NCBI GenBank assembly: GCA_024529925.1
Contig: JAFEUB010000065.1
Span: 2,232,001-2,296,000, forward strand
DNA: 64,000 nucleotides
Direction: 5' to 3'
Source: Ophthalmolycus amberensis
Taxonomy: Eukaryota > Chordata > Actinopteri > Perciformes > Zoarcidae
The notes under the pieces are model-generated. The model saw only the letters and a program-made list of their open reading frames with translations, ran no database searches and was not told the DNA's origin. Both the position numbers and the translations under genes were made by a program. Positions 26,088-36,065 of this stretch are shown in pieces; position 1 is the first letter of the stretch; every line of letters begins with the position of its first letter.

Positions 26088-28436
26088 ATGGATAGAGTAT
26101 ATCAAATCAGAAAAGAATTCAAGAAAACCTTTGAAGACTCATCAGAGAAAGCCCATAGATCTAATCAGGACCTATTCAACGACTTTTCACAAGAACAACA
26201 GATGGCCAATTGGGCCACAAATCTGTCTCTTCTGGGAGAGATTCAGAGCCTGAAAGACATTATTGAGGACGAACGTACCCAGAAAGCTGCCCTCCAGACA
26301 GAAAACATGCGCCTCTCGGTAAAATATGATATTATTGAGAGGGACCTTCAGCGAGAACTTGACCTCCGATTCAAATACTGCATTCTCCTGGAACCAAACA
26401 AGGATCTCCAGAGAAACAACAAAGAACTCCAGACGACGAGCGATGAGCTCCAAACGAGGATCGATGAACTCCCGACAAAGGTCGATGAAATCCTGACAAC
26501 GATCGATGAACTCCCGACAAAGGTCGATGAAATCCTGACAACGATCGATGAACTCCCGACAAAGGTCGATGAAAAAGCAGAGAAGACAGACAAGAGGGAG
26601 AGATTCCTTCTCCCGCAGGAAGATGTCTGCCCTGAGGCTCCCAACGTTTCCCTTTGGAGGAAATTCAAAGGTTTCTCCAATCGTCATTTAAGGAAGTCAA
26701 AACCTGAAAGCAGTACCCGTCAAATGCAGGATGTTAAATCGCATGAACTCCTGACAACGAGCGATGAACTCCCGACAAAGGTCGATGAACTCCTGACAAC
26801 GATCGATGAACTCCTGACAACGATCGATGAACTCCCGACAAAGGTCGATGGAATCCCGACAAAGGTCGATGAACTCCTGAAGAAGAAAGATAAACTCAAG
26901 CCAATAATCAAGTGCCCGAAACAGTTTGCCAAACATGCTTTGCCATATCAGTGCTTGGAGGCAGTGGAGAAAGAAAAAGCAGAGAAGACGGACAAGAGGG
27001 TGAGATTCCTTCTCCCGCAGGAAGATGTCTGCCCTGAGGCTCCCAACGTTTCCCTTTTGAGGAAATTCAAAGGTTTCTCCACCAGTCATGAACCCCTGAA
27101 AAAGATCTATCAACTCCAGACAAATCTATTTGAACTCCAGACAAAGTACAATAAAATCCTGAAAAGGTACGATATAATCCAGACAGAATACAATAAAGAC
27201 CTGAGACAGAACGCTGAACTCCAGATAGTGGAAGATAAACTCCAGATGATGATCAAAGAACTCCTGTTAGAGATCCATGGACTCAAGACAAAGAACGATG
27301 AACTCCAGAAGAAGACAAATAAACTCAAGCCAAGAATCAAGTACCCGAAACAGTTTGCCAAACATGCTTTGCCATATCAGTACTTTGAGGCAGTGGAGAA
27401 AGAAAAAGCAGAGAAGATGGACAAGAGGGAGAGATTACTTCTCCCGCTGGAAGATGTCTGCCCTGAGGCTGTCAACGTTTCCCTTTGGAGGAAATTCAAA
27501 GGTTTCTCCAATCGTCATTTAAGGAAGTCAAAACCTGAAAGCAGTACCCGTCAAATGCAGGATGATAATTCGCATGAACTCCTGACAAGGATCGACGAAA
27601 TCCTGACAACGTTCGATGAACTCCCGACAAAGGTCGATGAAATCCTGACAACGAGCGATGAACTCCCGACAAAGGTCGATGAACTCCTGACAACGGTTGA
27701 TGAACTCCTGAGAAAGGTCGATGAAATCCTGACAACGAGCCATGAACTCCTGAAGAAGAAAGATAAACTCAAGCCAATAATCAAGTACCTGAAAAACTTT
27801 GCCAAACATGATTTGCCATATCAGTGCTTGGAGGCAGTGGAGAAAGAAAAAGCAGAGAAGACGGACAAGAGGGTGCGATTCCTTCTCCCGCAGGAAGATG
27901 TCAGCCCTGAGGCTCCCAACGTTTCCCTTTTGAGGAAATTCAAAGGTTTCTCCACCAGGCATGAACCCCTGATAAAGATCTATCAACTCCAGACAAATCG
28001 ATTTGAACTCCAGACAAAGTACAATAAAATCCTGAAAACGTACGATATAATCCAGACAAAGTACGATAGAATCCAGATACAGAACGCTGAACTCCAGAAA
28101 TGGCAAGATGTACTCAATATGTTTATCAAAGAACTCGTGGTAGGGAAGCTTGGACTCGAGAGAGAGAACTATGCACTCCGGGAGAAGATAGTGGAGAAAG
28201 AAAAAGCAGAGAAGACGGACAAGAGGGAGAGATTACTTCTCCCGCTGGAAGATGTCTGCCCTGAGGCTCCCAACATTTCCCGTTGGAGGAAATTCAAAGG
28301 TTTCTTCATCCGTCATTTAAGGAAGAAGTCAAAGCCTGAAAGCAGTACCCGTCAAATGCAGGCTGTTAAATGGACGAGTGAAGACGATCCTCCACCGGGT
28401 TGTTCCCACATGAATAAGGATGGCTGGACAATATAA
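26088..28436 (+). CDS. Heptad-repeat coiled-coil protein, unknown family, copy B (782 aa)
   Basis: Matches the protein at 7893-10346 but is 35 residues shorter. The difference is two clean in-frame losses of whole heptads: 7 residues after QDVKSHELL and 28 residues in the DEILTTSDELPTKVDELL array. The rest, including all five EDVCPEAPNVSLW-type modules (one reads VCPEAVNVS, one VSPEAPNVS), is kept. The frame is intact in both copies. No known domain, no membrane segment. The leader region with palindrome and GC boxes lies immediately upstream. Confidence 0.65.
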   Translation: MDRVYQIRKEFKKTFEDSSEKAHRSNQDLFNDFSQEQQMANWATNLSLLGEIQSLKDIIEDERTQKAALQTENMRLSVKYDIIERDLQRELDLRFKYCILLEPNKDLQRNNKELQTTSDELQTRIDELPTKVDEILTTIDELPTKVDEILTTIDELPTKVDEKAEKTDKRERFLLPQEDVCPEAPNVSLWRKFKGFSNRHLRKSKPESSTRQMQDVKSHELLTTSDELPTKVDELLTTIDELLTTIDELPTKVDGIPTKVDELLKKKDKLKPIIKCPKQFAKHALPYQCLEAVEKEKAEKTDKRVRFLLPQEDVCPEAPNVSLLRKFKGFSTSHEPLKKIYQLQTNLFELQTKYNKILKRYDIIQTEYNKDLRQNAELQIVEDKLQMMIKELLLEIHGLKTKNDELQKKTNKLKPRIKYPKQFAKHALPYQYFEAVEKEKAEKMDKRERLLLPLEDVCPEAVNVSLWRKFKGFSNRHLRKSKPESSTRQMQDDNSHELLTRIDEILTTFDELPTKVDEILTTSDELPTKVDELLTTVDELLRKVDEILTTSHELLKKKDKLKPIIKYLKNFAKHDLPYQCLEAVEKEKAEKTDKRVRFLLPQEDVSPEAPNVSLLRKFKGFSTRHEPLIKIYQLQTNRFELQTKYNKILKTYDIIQTKYDRIQIQNAELQKWQDVLNMFIKELVVGKLGLERENYALREKIVEKEKAEKTDKRERLLLPLEDVCPEAPNISRWRKFKGFFIRHLRKKSKPESSTRQMQAVKWTSEDDPPPGCSHMNKDGWTI

Positions 28437-29647
28437 TAGGGGTGGGGGGAAAAATCGATACAGCATAGTATCACGATATTTTGCGTGACGCAAAGTATCG
28501 ATCTTTTATTATATAAACTATGCATATACATATATATATATATATACACACGGTGTGTGTGTGTGTGTGTGTGTGGGGGGGGATGTGTCTCACTCAGGCT
28601 GGCACATCTGGACACTAAGATTTTTCTCTATTCTTCTTCAAAACAGCTCAAGCTCTGTCAGGTTGCTCAGGGATCGGGCGTGAACAGCTCTTTTCAAGTC
28701 CAGCCACAGATTCTCCCGCTGGAAGATGTCTGCCCTGAGGCTCCCAACATCTCCCTTTGGAGGAAATTCAAAGGTTTCTTCATCCGTCATTTAAGGAAGA
28801 AGTCAAAGCCTGAAAGCAGTACCCGTCAAATGCAGGATGTTAAATGGACCAGTGAAGACGATCCTCCACCGGGTTGTTCCTACATGAATAAGGATGGCTG
28901 GACAATATAATAGGGGTGGGGGAAAAAATCGATACAGCATAGTATCACGATATTTTGCGTGACGCAAAGTATCGATCTTTTATGATATGAACTATACATA
29001 TACATATACATATATATATATATATACACACGGTGTGTGTGTGTGTGTGTGTATGTGTCTCACTCAGGCTGGCACATCTGGACACTAAGATTTTTCTCTA
29101 TTCTTCAAAACAGCTCAAGCTCTGTCAGGTTGCTCAGGGATCGGGCGTGAACAGCTCTTTTCAAGTCCAGCCACAGATTCTCCCGCTGGAAGATGTCTGC
29201 CCTGAGGCTCCCAACATTTCCCGTTGGAGGAAATTCAAAGGTTTCTTCATCCGTCATTTAAGGAAGAAGTCAAAGCCTGAAAGCAGTACCCGTCAAATGC
29301 AGGATGTTAAATGGACCAGTGAAGACGATCCTCCACCTACATTCCTACATGAATATGGATGGCTGGACAATATAATAGGGGTGGGGGGAAAAATCGATAC
29401 AGCATAGTATCACGATATTTTGCGTGACGCAAAGTATCGATCTTTTATTATATGAACTATACATATACATATACATATATATATATATATACACGGTGTG
29501 TGTGTGTGTGTGTGGGGATGTGTCTCACTCAGGCTGGCACATCTGGACACTAAGATTTTTCTCTATTCTTCTTCAAAACAGCTCAAGCTGTCAGGTTGCT
29601 CAGGGATCGGGCGTGAACAGCTCTTTTCAAGTCCAGCCACAGATTCT
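28240..29647 (+). repeat. Three ~470-bp tandem repeats fusing coiled-coil 3' end to Tc1 fragment (copy B)
   Basis: The counterpart of 10150-11557 with the same junctions: Tc1-derived CCACAGATTCT runs into CCCGCTGGAAGATG of the coiled-coil module in the first two units, and into intact Tc1 sequence after the third. Confidence 0.85.
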
Positions 29648-30845
29648 GGATTGGATTGAGGTCTGGGCTTTGACTTGGCCACTCCAGAACATTCACCTTG
29701 TGGTCTTTGAACCGTTCTGTGGAGCTTCTGCTGTATGCTTGGGCTCGTTGTCTTGCTGGAGAATAAATCTTCTCCCAAGTCGTAGTTCTCTTGCAGACTG
29801 AGTCAGATTATCCTCCAGGATTTGGGGATATCTTTCTGCATTCATGTTCCCCACTACCTTTACAAGCCTTCCAGGGCCTGCTGCTGAGAAGCATCCCCAG
29901 AGCAAGATGCTGCCACCACCATGCTTCACGCTGGATATGGTGCGTTTGTGCTGATGTGCAGTGTTTGGTGTTCACCAAACATAGCGTCCAGTCTGATGGC
30001 CAAAAAGCTAAATTTTTGTCTCATCAGACCAAAGAACCTTCTTCCAGTTGACCGTGGAGTCTCCCCCATGCCTTTGGGCGGATTCTTTCTACACTGTCTT
30101 TCTCTTTGCCACTCTCCCACACAGCTCCGACTGGTGAAGAACCCGGGCAACAGTTGCTGTATGTACAGTCTCTCCCATCTGAGCCACTGAAGCTTTGAAC
30201 TCCTTCAGAGTGGTCCTAGGTGTCTTGTTGTTCTCCCTCATCAGTCCTCTTCTTGCCCGGTCACTCAGTCTGTGAGGACGGCCAGCTCCAGGAGATTTAA
30301 ACAAGTGCCACACTCCTTCCATGTCTTCATGATGGACTGAACTGAACTCTGTGGGATGTCCAGTGAGTTGGAAATATTTTTGTAGCATCTCCTGACTTGT
30401 ACTTCTCAATGATCTTTTCTCTGAGTTGCTTGGAGTGTTAATTTGTCTTCATGTTGCAATTGTAGCAGGAATACTGATGAACCAGAGACTGGACCTCCCA
30501 GACACAGGTGTGTTTATACTACAATCACTTGACACACATCAACTGCACTCAGGTCATCTTCATCTCACTACTTGTGACACTGCTGGCATCAACGAGCTGG
30601 ACTTCTGTTGAATTAGGTCAGTCACTTTAAAGGGGCTGAATACTTACGCAATCATTTACTTTACCTTATATATTTTTAATTAATTGACATTAGTTTGTAA
30701 ACATCTGTTTTCACTTTGACATGAAAGAAGCTTTTTTTGCAAATTCATGACAAAAAAGCCAAATTATACTGACCATGATTTCATGTATAAAAGCAACAAA
30801 AGGGGAAAACATCCAGGGGGGTGAATACTTATGCAAGGCACTGTA
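29560..30845 (-). mobile_element. Tc1-like DNA transposon, decayed (copy B)
   Basis: The counterpart of 11470-12755. The terminal inverted repeat is at about 30816-30844; the other end is lost to the tandem repeats. Confidence 0.85.
29693..30409 (-). pseudogene. Tc1-like transposase remnant (copy B)
   Basis: The same two broken pieces as in copy A: the N-terminal helix-turn-helix part (30089-30409, GRPHRLSDRARR) and the catalytic piece with MKHGGGSILLWGCFSAAG and QQDNEPKHT (29693-29929). The frame is interrupted between and after them. Confidence 0.85.
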
Positions 30846-30854
30846 TATATATAA

Positions 30855-30856
<2 letters not shown>

Positions 30857-30910
<54 letters not shown>
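30857..30910. repeat. (GT)n microsatellite (copy B)
   Basis: A GT run next to the Tc1 terminus, slightly different in length from the copy A tract. Confidence 0.95.
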
Positions 30911-30913
<3 letters not shown>

Positions 30914-31274
30914 GTCACCTACTGTCCCTCAGGTTGTGGCATGTTAAGTATTAGGCAGCAAGGTACGCTCTATCTCCTTCCTATCTCCTTCTCCTAGGAG
31001 GATTTTTATGTCACAAACTTTTTCAAAATCTGAAATTACAGAGTCAAATTTTTTTAAGTAAATGTTCCTAATTTAATTGAATGTTTTGCATTTTAGGAGG
31101 AAGTGCATCTCCGTCTCAGCCTCACCAGTCCCACAGTGACCACATGTTCTGTTTTCTTTTGGTTGCCATGATGTTTAGTGTCTTCCTTTAGATGTCCAGT
31201 TTGTGGTCACTGAGCCTGTACTCGGTGAGGATCTGTGTCTGCTTTATATCTCTGACAGTAGAGACATATTCTGA

Positions 31275-33568
31275 CTATTCATAATCTATTTCTAGGGCCA
31301 GATAACATTCTAATCTACTTTGGCTTTTAGTTTCTTCTCTCCAGTGTTCCAGATCGGTTTCTTTACATGGCGTTATAATGTGTTTTACTCTGATTGGTGT
31401 TTGGAGAGCAGTGTTGTTGTGAGACTGGTCCCCGTGTGTCTGAGAGGAGGCAGCTAGTCTCAGCACCAGCTGACATAGGGGACTCTTCTCTGGGCTCAGC
31501 TCTTGGGTTTGGAGGGCTTTGGAGTAGAGAGTGTCTGGGGGGCTGGATTTAAGGTGATTGAAGAATGTGAGTGCTCTCTTTAGAATGTTAATGATCAGTG
31601 GGTATCGGCCTAGTTCTGCTCTACATGCATGTGTTGGTGTGTTTCTGTGTACGTGTAAAATGTATCTGCAAAATTCTGCGTGTGGAGATTCTGTTGGATG
31701 TTTGTCCCAGCGGGTATAACTGTGATGACTGAGTGGACCCCATACTTCACTACCATACAGTGCAATGGGCTGGATGACACTGTTCAATATTTTGAGCCAG
31801 ATTTTAATTGGGATTTGAAAATTATAATATTTTCTCTTAATTGCATTTAGAGCTCTTGGAGCTTTTTCTTTTAGTGCATTCACTGCCATGTTGAAGCTCC
31901 CTGATGCGGTTATGGTTATACCAAGGTAGCTACAACTCATACTATGTTCAATCATGTTAGTATTTATGGTAAACTGGTATTTATCTGGGGCGTTTTGGAA
32001 AAATCATGACATTAGTTTTCTTCATGTTTACTGCCAGGGCCCAGTTGTGACAGAACTTTTCCACTCTGTCCAGCTGTTGCTGTAGTCCTGGTTCAGTAGG
32101 AGACAGTAGAACCAGGTCATCGGCATAAAACAGACACTTAACCTCTCTATTTAGGAGGGAGAGCCCAGGAGCAGCACATTGATCCAACTCAACATCAAGT
32201 TCATTTATATATATATATATATATATATTGAATAAAGTCTGATTTAAGTTGCAACCCTGACGAACACCTCTTTTCTGGGTGAAGAATTCAGTTTGTTTGT
32301 CTCCAATTATAACAGCACATATATTTTCCAAATACATTGATTTAACCAGATCATACATGTTGCCCCCTATCCCACACTGTGGGATAGGGGGCAACAGTCT
32401 GTAGAGGTCTGTAGTAGAGCCCTTCATGCCAAAGGGAATCCAAAGCTTTCTTGAAATCAATAAAACAAGCAAATATTTTACCATTTTTTGTTTGGTACAT
32501 GTTTGTTAGTTAAAGTGTGAAGGGTATATACATGGTCGGTGGTCCGGTGTTTTGGGAGGAAGCCAATTTGATTTTTACTCAAGATGGAGTGTTCGTCAAG
32601 GAAATGTAGTCTTCTTTTATTTAGAATACTACAGAATAATGTACCTAGACAGCTGCTGACACAGATGCCCCGGTAGTTACTAGGGTCTGACTTGTCTCCA
32701 CTCTTATGAATGGGTGAAATGAGCCCTTTGCTCCAGATGTCAGAAAAACATCCTGACTGTAATACGATGTTGAACAACTTCAACACTGCACCCTGCATCT
32801 CTGGGGTGCTGCATCTGAGCATTTCATTTTTGATGCTGTCTGGACCACAAGCTTTTCTTGGCCGGAGACATTTACTTGCTCAGTTCTTCCCAAGTAATTG
32901 GGAAATCAAGGTGGTTTTGGTCTTTAATTGTTTCTTCTAATGTTTGGAGTTTTTCTTTTGCAATATATTGATCTGAATTAGTTTGATTTATTGGTATGTC
33001 TTTGTACAGATGTTCATGCTTTCCAGATGTCACCATGTTGGATGGGTAATGCCTGTGGTTGCTTTGTGTTGAAGTTGTTCCACATATCCCAGAATTGATT
33101 TTGATTAATGGCGTTCTCAATATCTTCAAGTTTCATGTGGGTATAATTTAGTTTTTTGTTCCTAATTGTACATTTATACGTGATTTAAATTTCATTCTAC
33201 CTAATGCGTAAGGCTGGGTTGTTTGGTTGGCGATGTTTTTCATTTGCTATTTTTCTCAGGTCTTTTCTGATGCTCTTGCGTTCTTGATCAAACCATTTGT
33301 ACGTGTTTTGCCTTTTAACAGGCCTCCATGTTTGTTTTACAAGGTCAGCTTTAATAGCTGCCTTGTGAAATATCATATTGATATCATCAATGGCCTTGTT
33401 TACACCATCTCTGGTGTGGATATAATGATTTTGGTCATATACTGATATGTCATCCATCAGATCAGGTGACTTCAAGGCCATGATGAATTTGTCTCCACTG
33501 TCTGGGGCCCATCGGTAAGCAGGATTTAATTTAAACAGCTTACTGGGTTCTTTTTTTATGTCATTCAT
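31275..33568 (-). pseudogene. LINE reverse transcriptase, multiply frameshifted
   Basis: Five open pieces in different frames cover one RT protein, so it is inactive. Extra lesions are a (TA)n expansion read as IYIYIYI inside the FNIYINEL motif (about 32205-32230) and an inverted duplication read as LLPPIPQ before CGIGGNMYDL (32358-32396). The catalytic YADD box survives near 32116. Confidence 0.85.
32358..32396. repeat. Perfect 39-bp hairpin inside LINE RT
   Basis: 19-bp arms TGTTGCCCCCTATCCCACA and TGTGGGATAGGGGGCAACA are separated by one C. On the coding strand one arm is normal RT sequence (QCGIGGNM) and the other reads as its reverse complement, as if copied by a template switch. Confidence 0.9.
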
Positions 33569-33575
33569 TTGACCT

Positions 33576-33890
33576 GAGAATCACTGTTCTAGAGCATTGA
33601 ACAGATCCACTTCAAATTTGGTCAGCAAAATCTCAAGACATTCACAATGTCAAATGGTGAAGTTTTTGTACTTTTTACAAGCTGTTGTAACTTGACTTTA
33701 CATTATTTAACTGGCTCCAGATTTGACATGCTGTATGAGGGCCGTTCACATGTCGCGTTGTTTGCGCCCTCAAATTCTTTGTTGTCAATGTAGAGTGCAC
33801 CGCAGGTCATCTGACAAGAATTGGCCAATCAACTCCACAGAAGTTGAATCACGCTTTCCATCCCAGGACATCACCACAACATCTGGTTAA
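33576..33890. other. No gene; transposon-like flank
   Basis: Sequence after the LINE 5' end. GTTCACATGTCGCGTTGTTTGCGCCCTC (about 33745-33772) resembles the upstream part of fish PIF/Harbinger-type elements, by eye only. No frame of interest. Confidence 0.3.
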
Positions 33891-34049
33891 AAGGTGGAAG
33901 AGCGGCTGATAATACTCGTCCAGGGATACCCGGAGCTACCCGCCACGAATCTTAAGAGTCAGGCAAACGTGACTCTTAAGATTCATTTTCACAGGGCAGC
34001 AATGCTGGAATCAGGACATTGTAGATATCGTAGCTTCTGTGATTCTTGA
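33891..34049 (+). pseudogene. MADF-domain fragment, PIF/Harbinger-like
   Basis: A short open stretch reads KVEERLIILVQGYPELPATN, which looks like the start of a MADF (Myb/SANT-like) domain as found in the accessory protein of PIF/Harbinger transposons, and ends at a stop at about 34047. The normal continuation of the domain is not recognisable. An inverted repeat sits inside it at 33947-33984. Assignment is by motif memory only. Confidence 0.35.
33947..33984. repeat. 14-bp inverted repeat, 10-base loop
   Basis: GAATCTTAAGAGTC (33947-33960) and GACTCTTAAGATTC (33971-33984) are exact reverse complements around AGGCAAACGT. It may be a decayed foldback or a template-switch duplication. Confidence 0.85.
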
Positions 34050-34309
34050 GGTTATGGAACTGCAAAGTGATTGAAAGTATCGACAAAATGGGTTAATCCC
34101 GACATCCTTAACCGGGACAATAAATGGAACAGAAGGGTCATCATTGATGTTATTATAGTCACACCTGTGCTATGACGAGCCAGAATGTCTACTGCGAAAA
34201 ACAGAAACAAGTATATGTTGGGATACAAATTCTAAATGTCTGGTTGTGGATAAAGATTCATCCGAATGCAACACCTACTGTCATTTGACCCTCGATTCAG
34301 ATGAGGAAA

Positions 34310-34560
34310 AACTCATCCCTAAAAACAACTTGAACTGGGAAAAACAGAAGAACTCTCAGGAAGAGCTACAGAGGAGGGATCCTCTCCCTGGACAGACAGA
34401 CATGCAGTAGATGTTGTGTGTACAGAATACCCAACATGGTAAAATAACATCACAGTATAGACCAAAATAATATCGGTATATAGAATGTGAGCATACACCT
34501 GTCTCCAGGTGCCAGTAGCAGCATGAAATTACAACAGCCGTGTTCAACCAGTAGAGGGCT
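34310..34560. repeat. Probable dispersed fish repeat
   Basis: AACTTGAACTGGGAAAAACAG, AGGAAGAGCTACAGAGGAGG and GACATGCAGTAGATGTTGTG are phrases I associate with a dispersed repeat in fish genomes. No coding frame. Family not determined. Confidence 0.35.
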
Positions 34561-34734
34561 GTCGCTATGCAGATTTCTAACACAGCATGTACTAGTCAAA
34601 TACTTTGCACCAAATTGACTCCATCAACAACAGTGCTAATTAGCATATACGCTGGTTTTAAACAGAAAAAAAGTGATTTGGGGTTTTAGTGTATATATTA
34701 AATGGATTTACAGCATATAAATATTTGTACCTAA

Positions 34735-34920
34735 CAGCTGCCATGCGAGGCACTGCTCTGCCCAACGGGTGCAACTTGGGGTTCAGGGTGTCTTGCTCAA
34801 GGACACTTCAACATGCAGCCAGGAGGAGCCCGGGGGGATCAAACCGCCGATCCTTGTGATTAAAGGACGACCCGCTATACCTCCTCGGCCACAACTGCTT
34901 CACCGTCTCTTCAGGGTACC
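34735..34920 (-). repeat. SINE-like dispersed repeat
   Basis: GCTGCCATGCGAGGCACTGC, TTCAGGGTGTCTTGCTCAAG, GACACTTCAACATGCAGCCA and GGGGATCAAACCGCCGATCC, followed by GGACGACCCGCTATACCTCC, form a block common in fish genomes. The segment GGGGATCAAACC read on the minus strand resembles a tRNA B box (GGTTTGATCCCC). Family name not assigned. Confidence 0.45.
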
Positions 34921-35347
34921 AACAGAGGTCAGGGTTAGTACTTTCTAGTCCTTCTAAGGGTCTCTTCTTGTGGACATGTGTGCTACAGCTGGCAGGAGCG
35001 AGCCCCCGACTGTGCTGCACAACAGCAGTGTGCTTTGGAAAAGGTCAGCAGTAATGTAAAAAAAACAATGTGGTGTGACACACTCACACAGCCCTGGTGT
35101 GGAGCAGTGATGTGAAGGACAGCAGCACCCCCCGCTGGTGACCTCTTGTGGCTGCAAGGAGGCGTGAACCATGTGATGACAGCGCAGATGGAAAGGATGG
35201 TGATAACCTCAGGAGGCAGAGAGTCCGGTCCTCTTCCAGAGCACAGCAGAGACCGGACAAAGACATGACTATGATTAGAAACTAAATATACTGCATATAG
35301 AGGGAGAATATTAGAGACGCAACGATTGGTCAATGAATCCACTAGTC
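34921..35347. other. No gene seen
   Basis: Low-copy-looking sequence between two repeats. Overlapping minus-strand frames are Cys/Ser-rich with no family resemblance. Confidence 0.5.
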
Positions 35348-36065
35348 CAGCGGTTCCCAAACTTTTTAGGCCGCGCACCCCCTTCTACATCCCGACGGGG
35401 TTCACGCACCCCCAATCCCCCACACCTTAAAAAAAAAAAGAAGCAACAGAGCCTATTTATAGCCTCATAGAAATCGGACCAATGAGAGAACAGTTTGCTC
35501 GCGCGTGGCGTTTGTTTACAATATTTAGTCCGCTGTTAAATGTTGCAGTGTGAACACAAACCGAACAAAGGGGCAACTGCAACATTGTATCATATTAATG
35601 CCTGAATCAGAACAAAGCAAACGAACTGAAGGTGTGAAAACGCCCTGAAACACTGCAACAACCTTGTGTAACTTTCAGTTAGACAAGGCGTCACTTTTAA
35701 AGAGCAATCAGGATGGCGAGCACACACGCACAGGCTCAGAGGCAGATTGCATCACATTTAATTTACAATTAACCACACATAGAATGAGACTGCAGTTGTT
35801 TTTGGCTGTTTTGTAACTCCTCCAATTTCGATACAAACAATGTAAGAGGCTTTTGACTTGCACTGGCATGCTTGGTGTTCAGGTGGCGATGTAAATAAGA
35901 GGGCTTCAGACAGCTGTTAGCCAGAACCTCACTGCACACCACGCACTGTGGCTTTGGGCAATCTGCATTGGCAATCCAAGTGAAGCCCAGACCCAGATCA
36001 TTTATCATATTTCCTCTTTTTTTTCCCAGTCTGATGCTCTCTCTTGTTTCCTCTTTTTCACCTTG
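35348..36065 (-). mobile_element. hAT remnant, terminus plus BED-finger exon
   Basis: 35348 begins CAGCGGTTCCCAAACTTTTT, a hAT terminal inverted repeat like those at 16615 and 19297, followed by C-rich subterminal sequence. About 35.77-36.06 kb on the minus strand encodes a BED-finger N-terminus. The catalytic domain is absent, so this is an internal deletion derivative. The other terminus was not found: sequence beyond 36065 belongs to a BEL/Pao element. No matching 8-bp target copy for CACTAGTC (35340-35347) is seen. Confidence 0.6.
35769..36065 (-). pseudogene. hAT BED-type zinc-finger N-terminus, truncated
   Basis: The minus-strand frame reads DLGLGFTWIANADCPKPQCV, VCSEVLANSCLKPSYLHRHL, NTKHASASQK. 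The C-x2-C ... H-x(4)-H spacing matches a complete BED finger of the ZBED5/FAM200-like group. This is the part that is damaged in the hAT at 17008. The frame stops after HSMCG and no catalytic region follows. Confidence 0.65.

Larger units (their letters stand above)
14072..32144. repeat. Tandem segmental duplication, copy B (complete unit, about 18.07 kb)
   Basis: This is the complete second unit. Its right end at 32144 lies inside a minus-strand LINE whose sequence continues naturally past the breakpoint. At the same LINE position copy A is cut and joined to new sequence at 14072. That fits a head-to-tail tandem duplication with breakpoints inside the LINE and inside an exon-like sequence. 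The bases shared at the break are only ...ACTTAACCT, so little homology is visible on this side. Because all transposons are shared, the duplication is younger than every insertion in the unit. Haplotype mis-assembly would look the same. Confidence 0.9.
30985..33575 (-). mobile_element. Non-LTR retrotransposon (LINE), 5'-truncated, clade unresolved
   Basis: On the minus strand the order is: pre-RT linker (33197-33568, QTWRPVKRQNTYKWFDQERK), RT N-terminal part (32478-32822, KGLISPIHKSGDKSDPSNYRG and NQIGFLPKHRTTDHVY), RT palm (31981-32484, GVRQGCNLNQTLFNIYI and YADDLVLLS) and C-terminal region (31275-31955). No endonuclease is present, so the element is 5'-truncated near 33575. The right duplication breakpoint (32144) lies inside it. 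It differs from the L2 element at 14530-16366. Confidence 0.85.
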
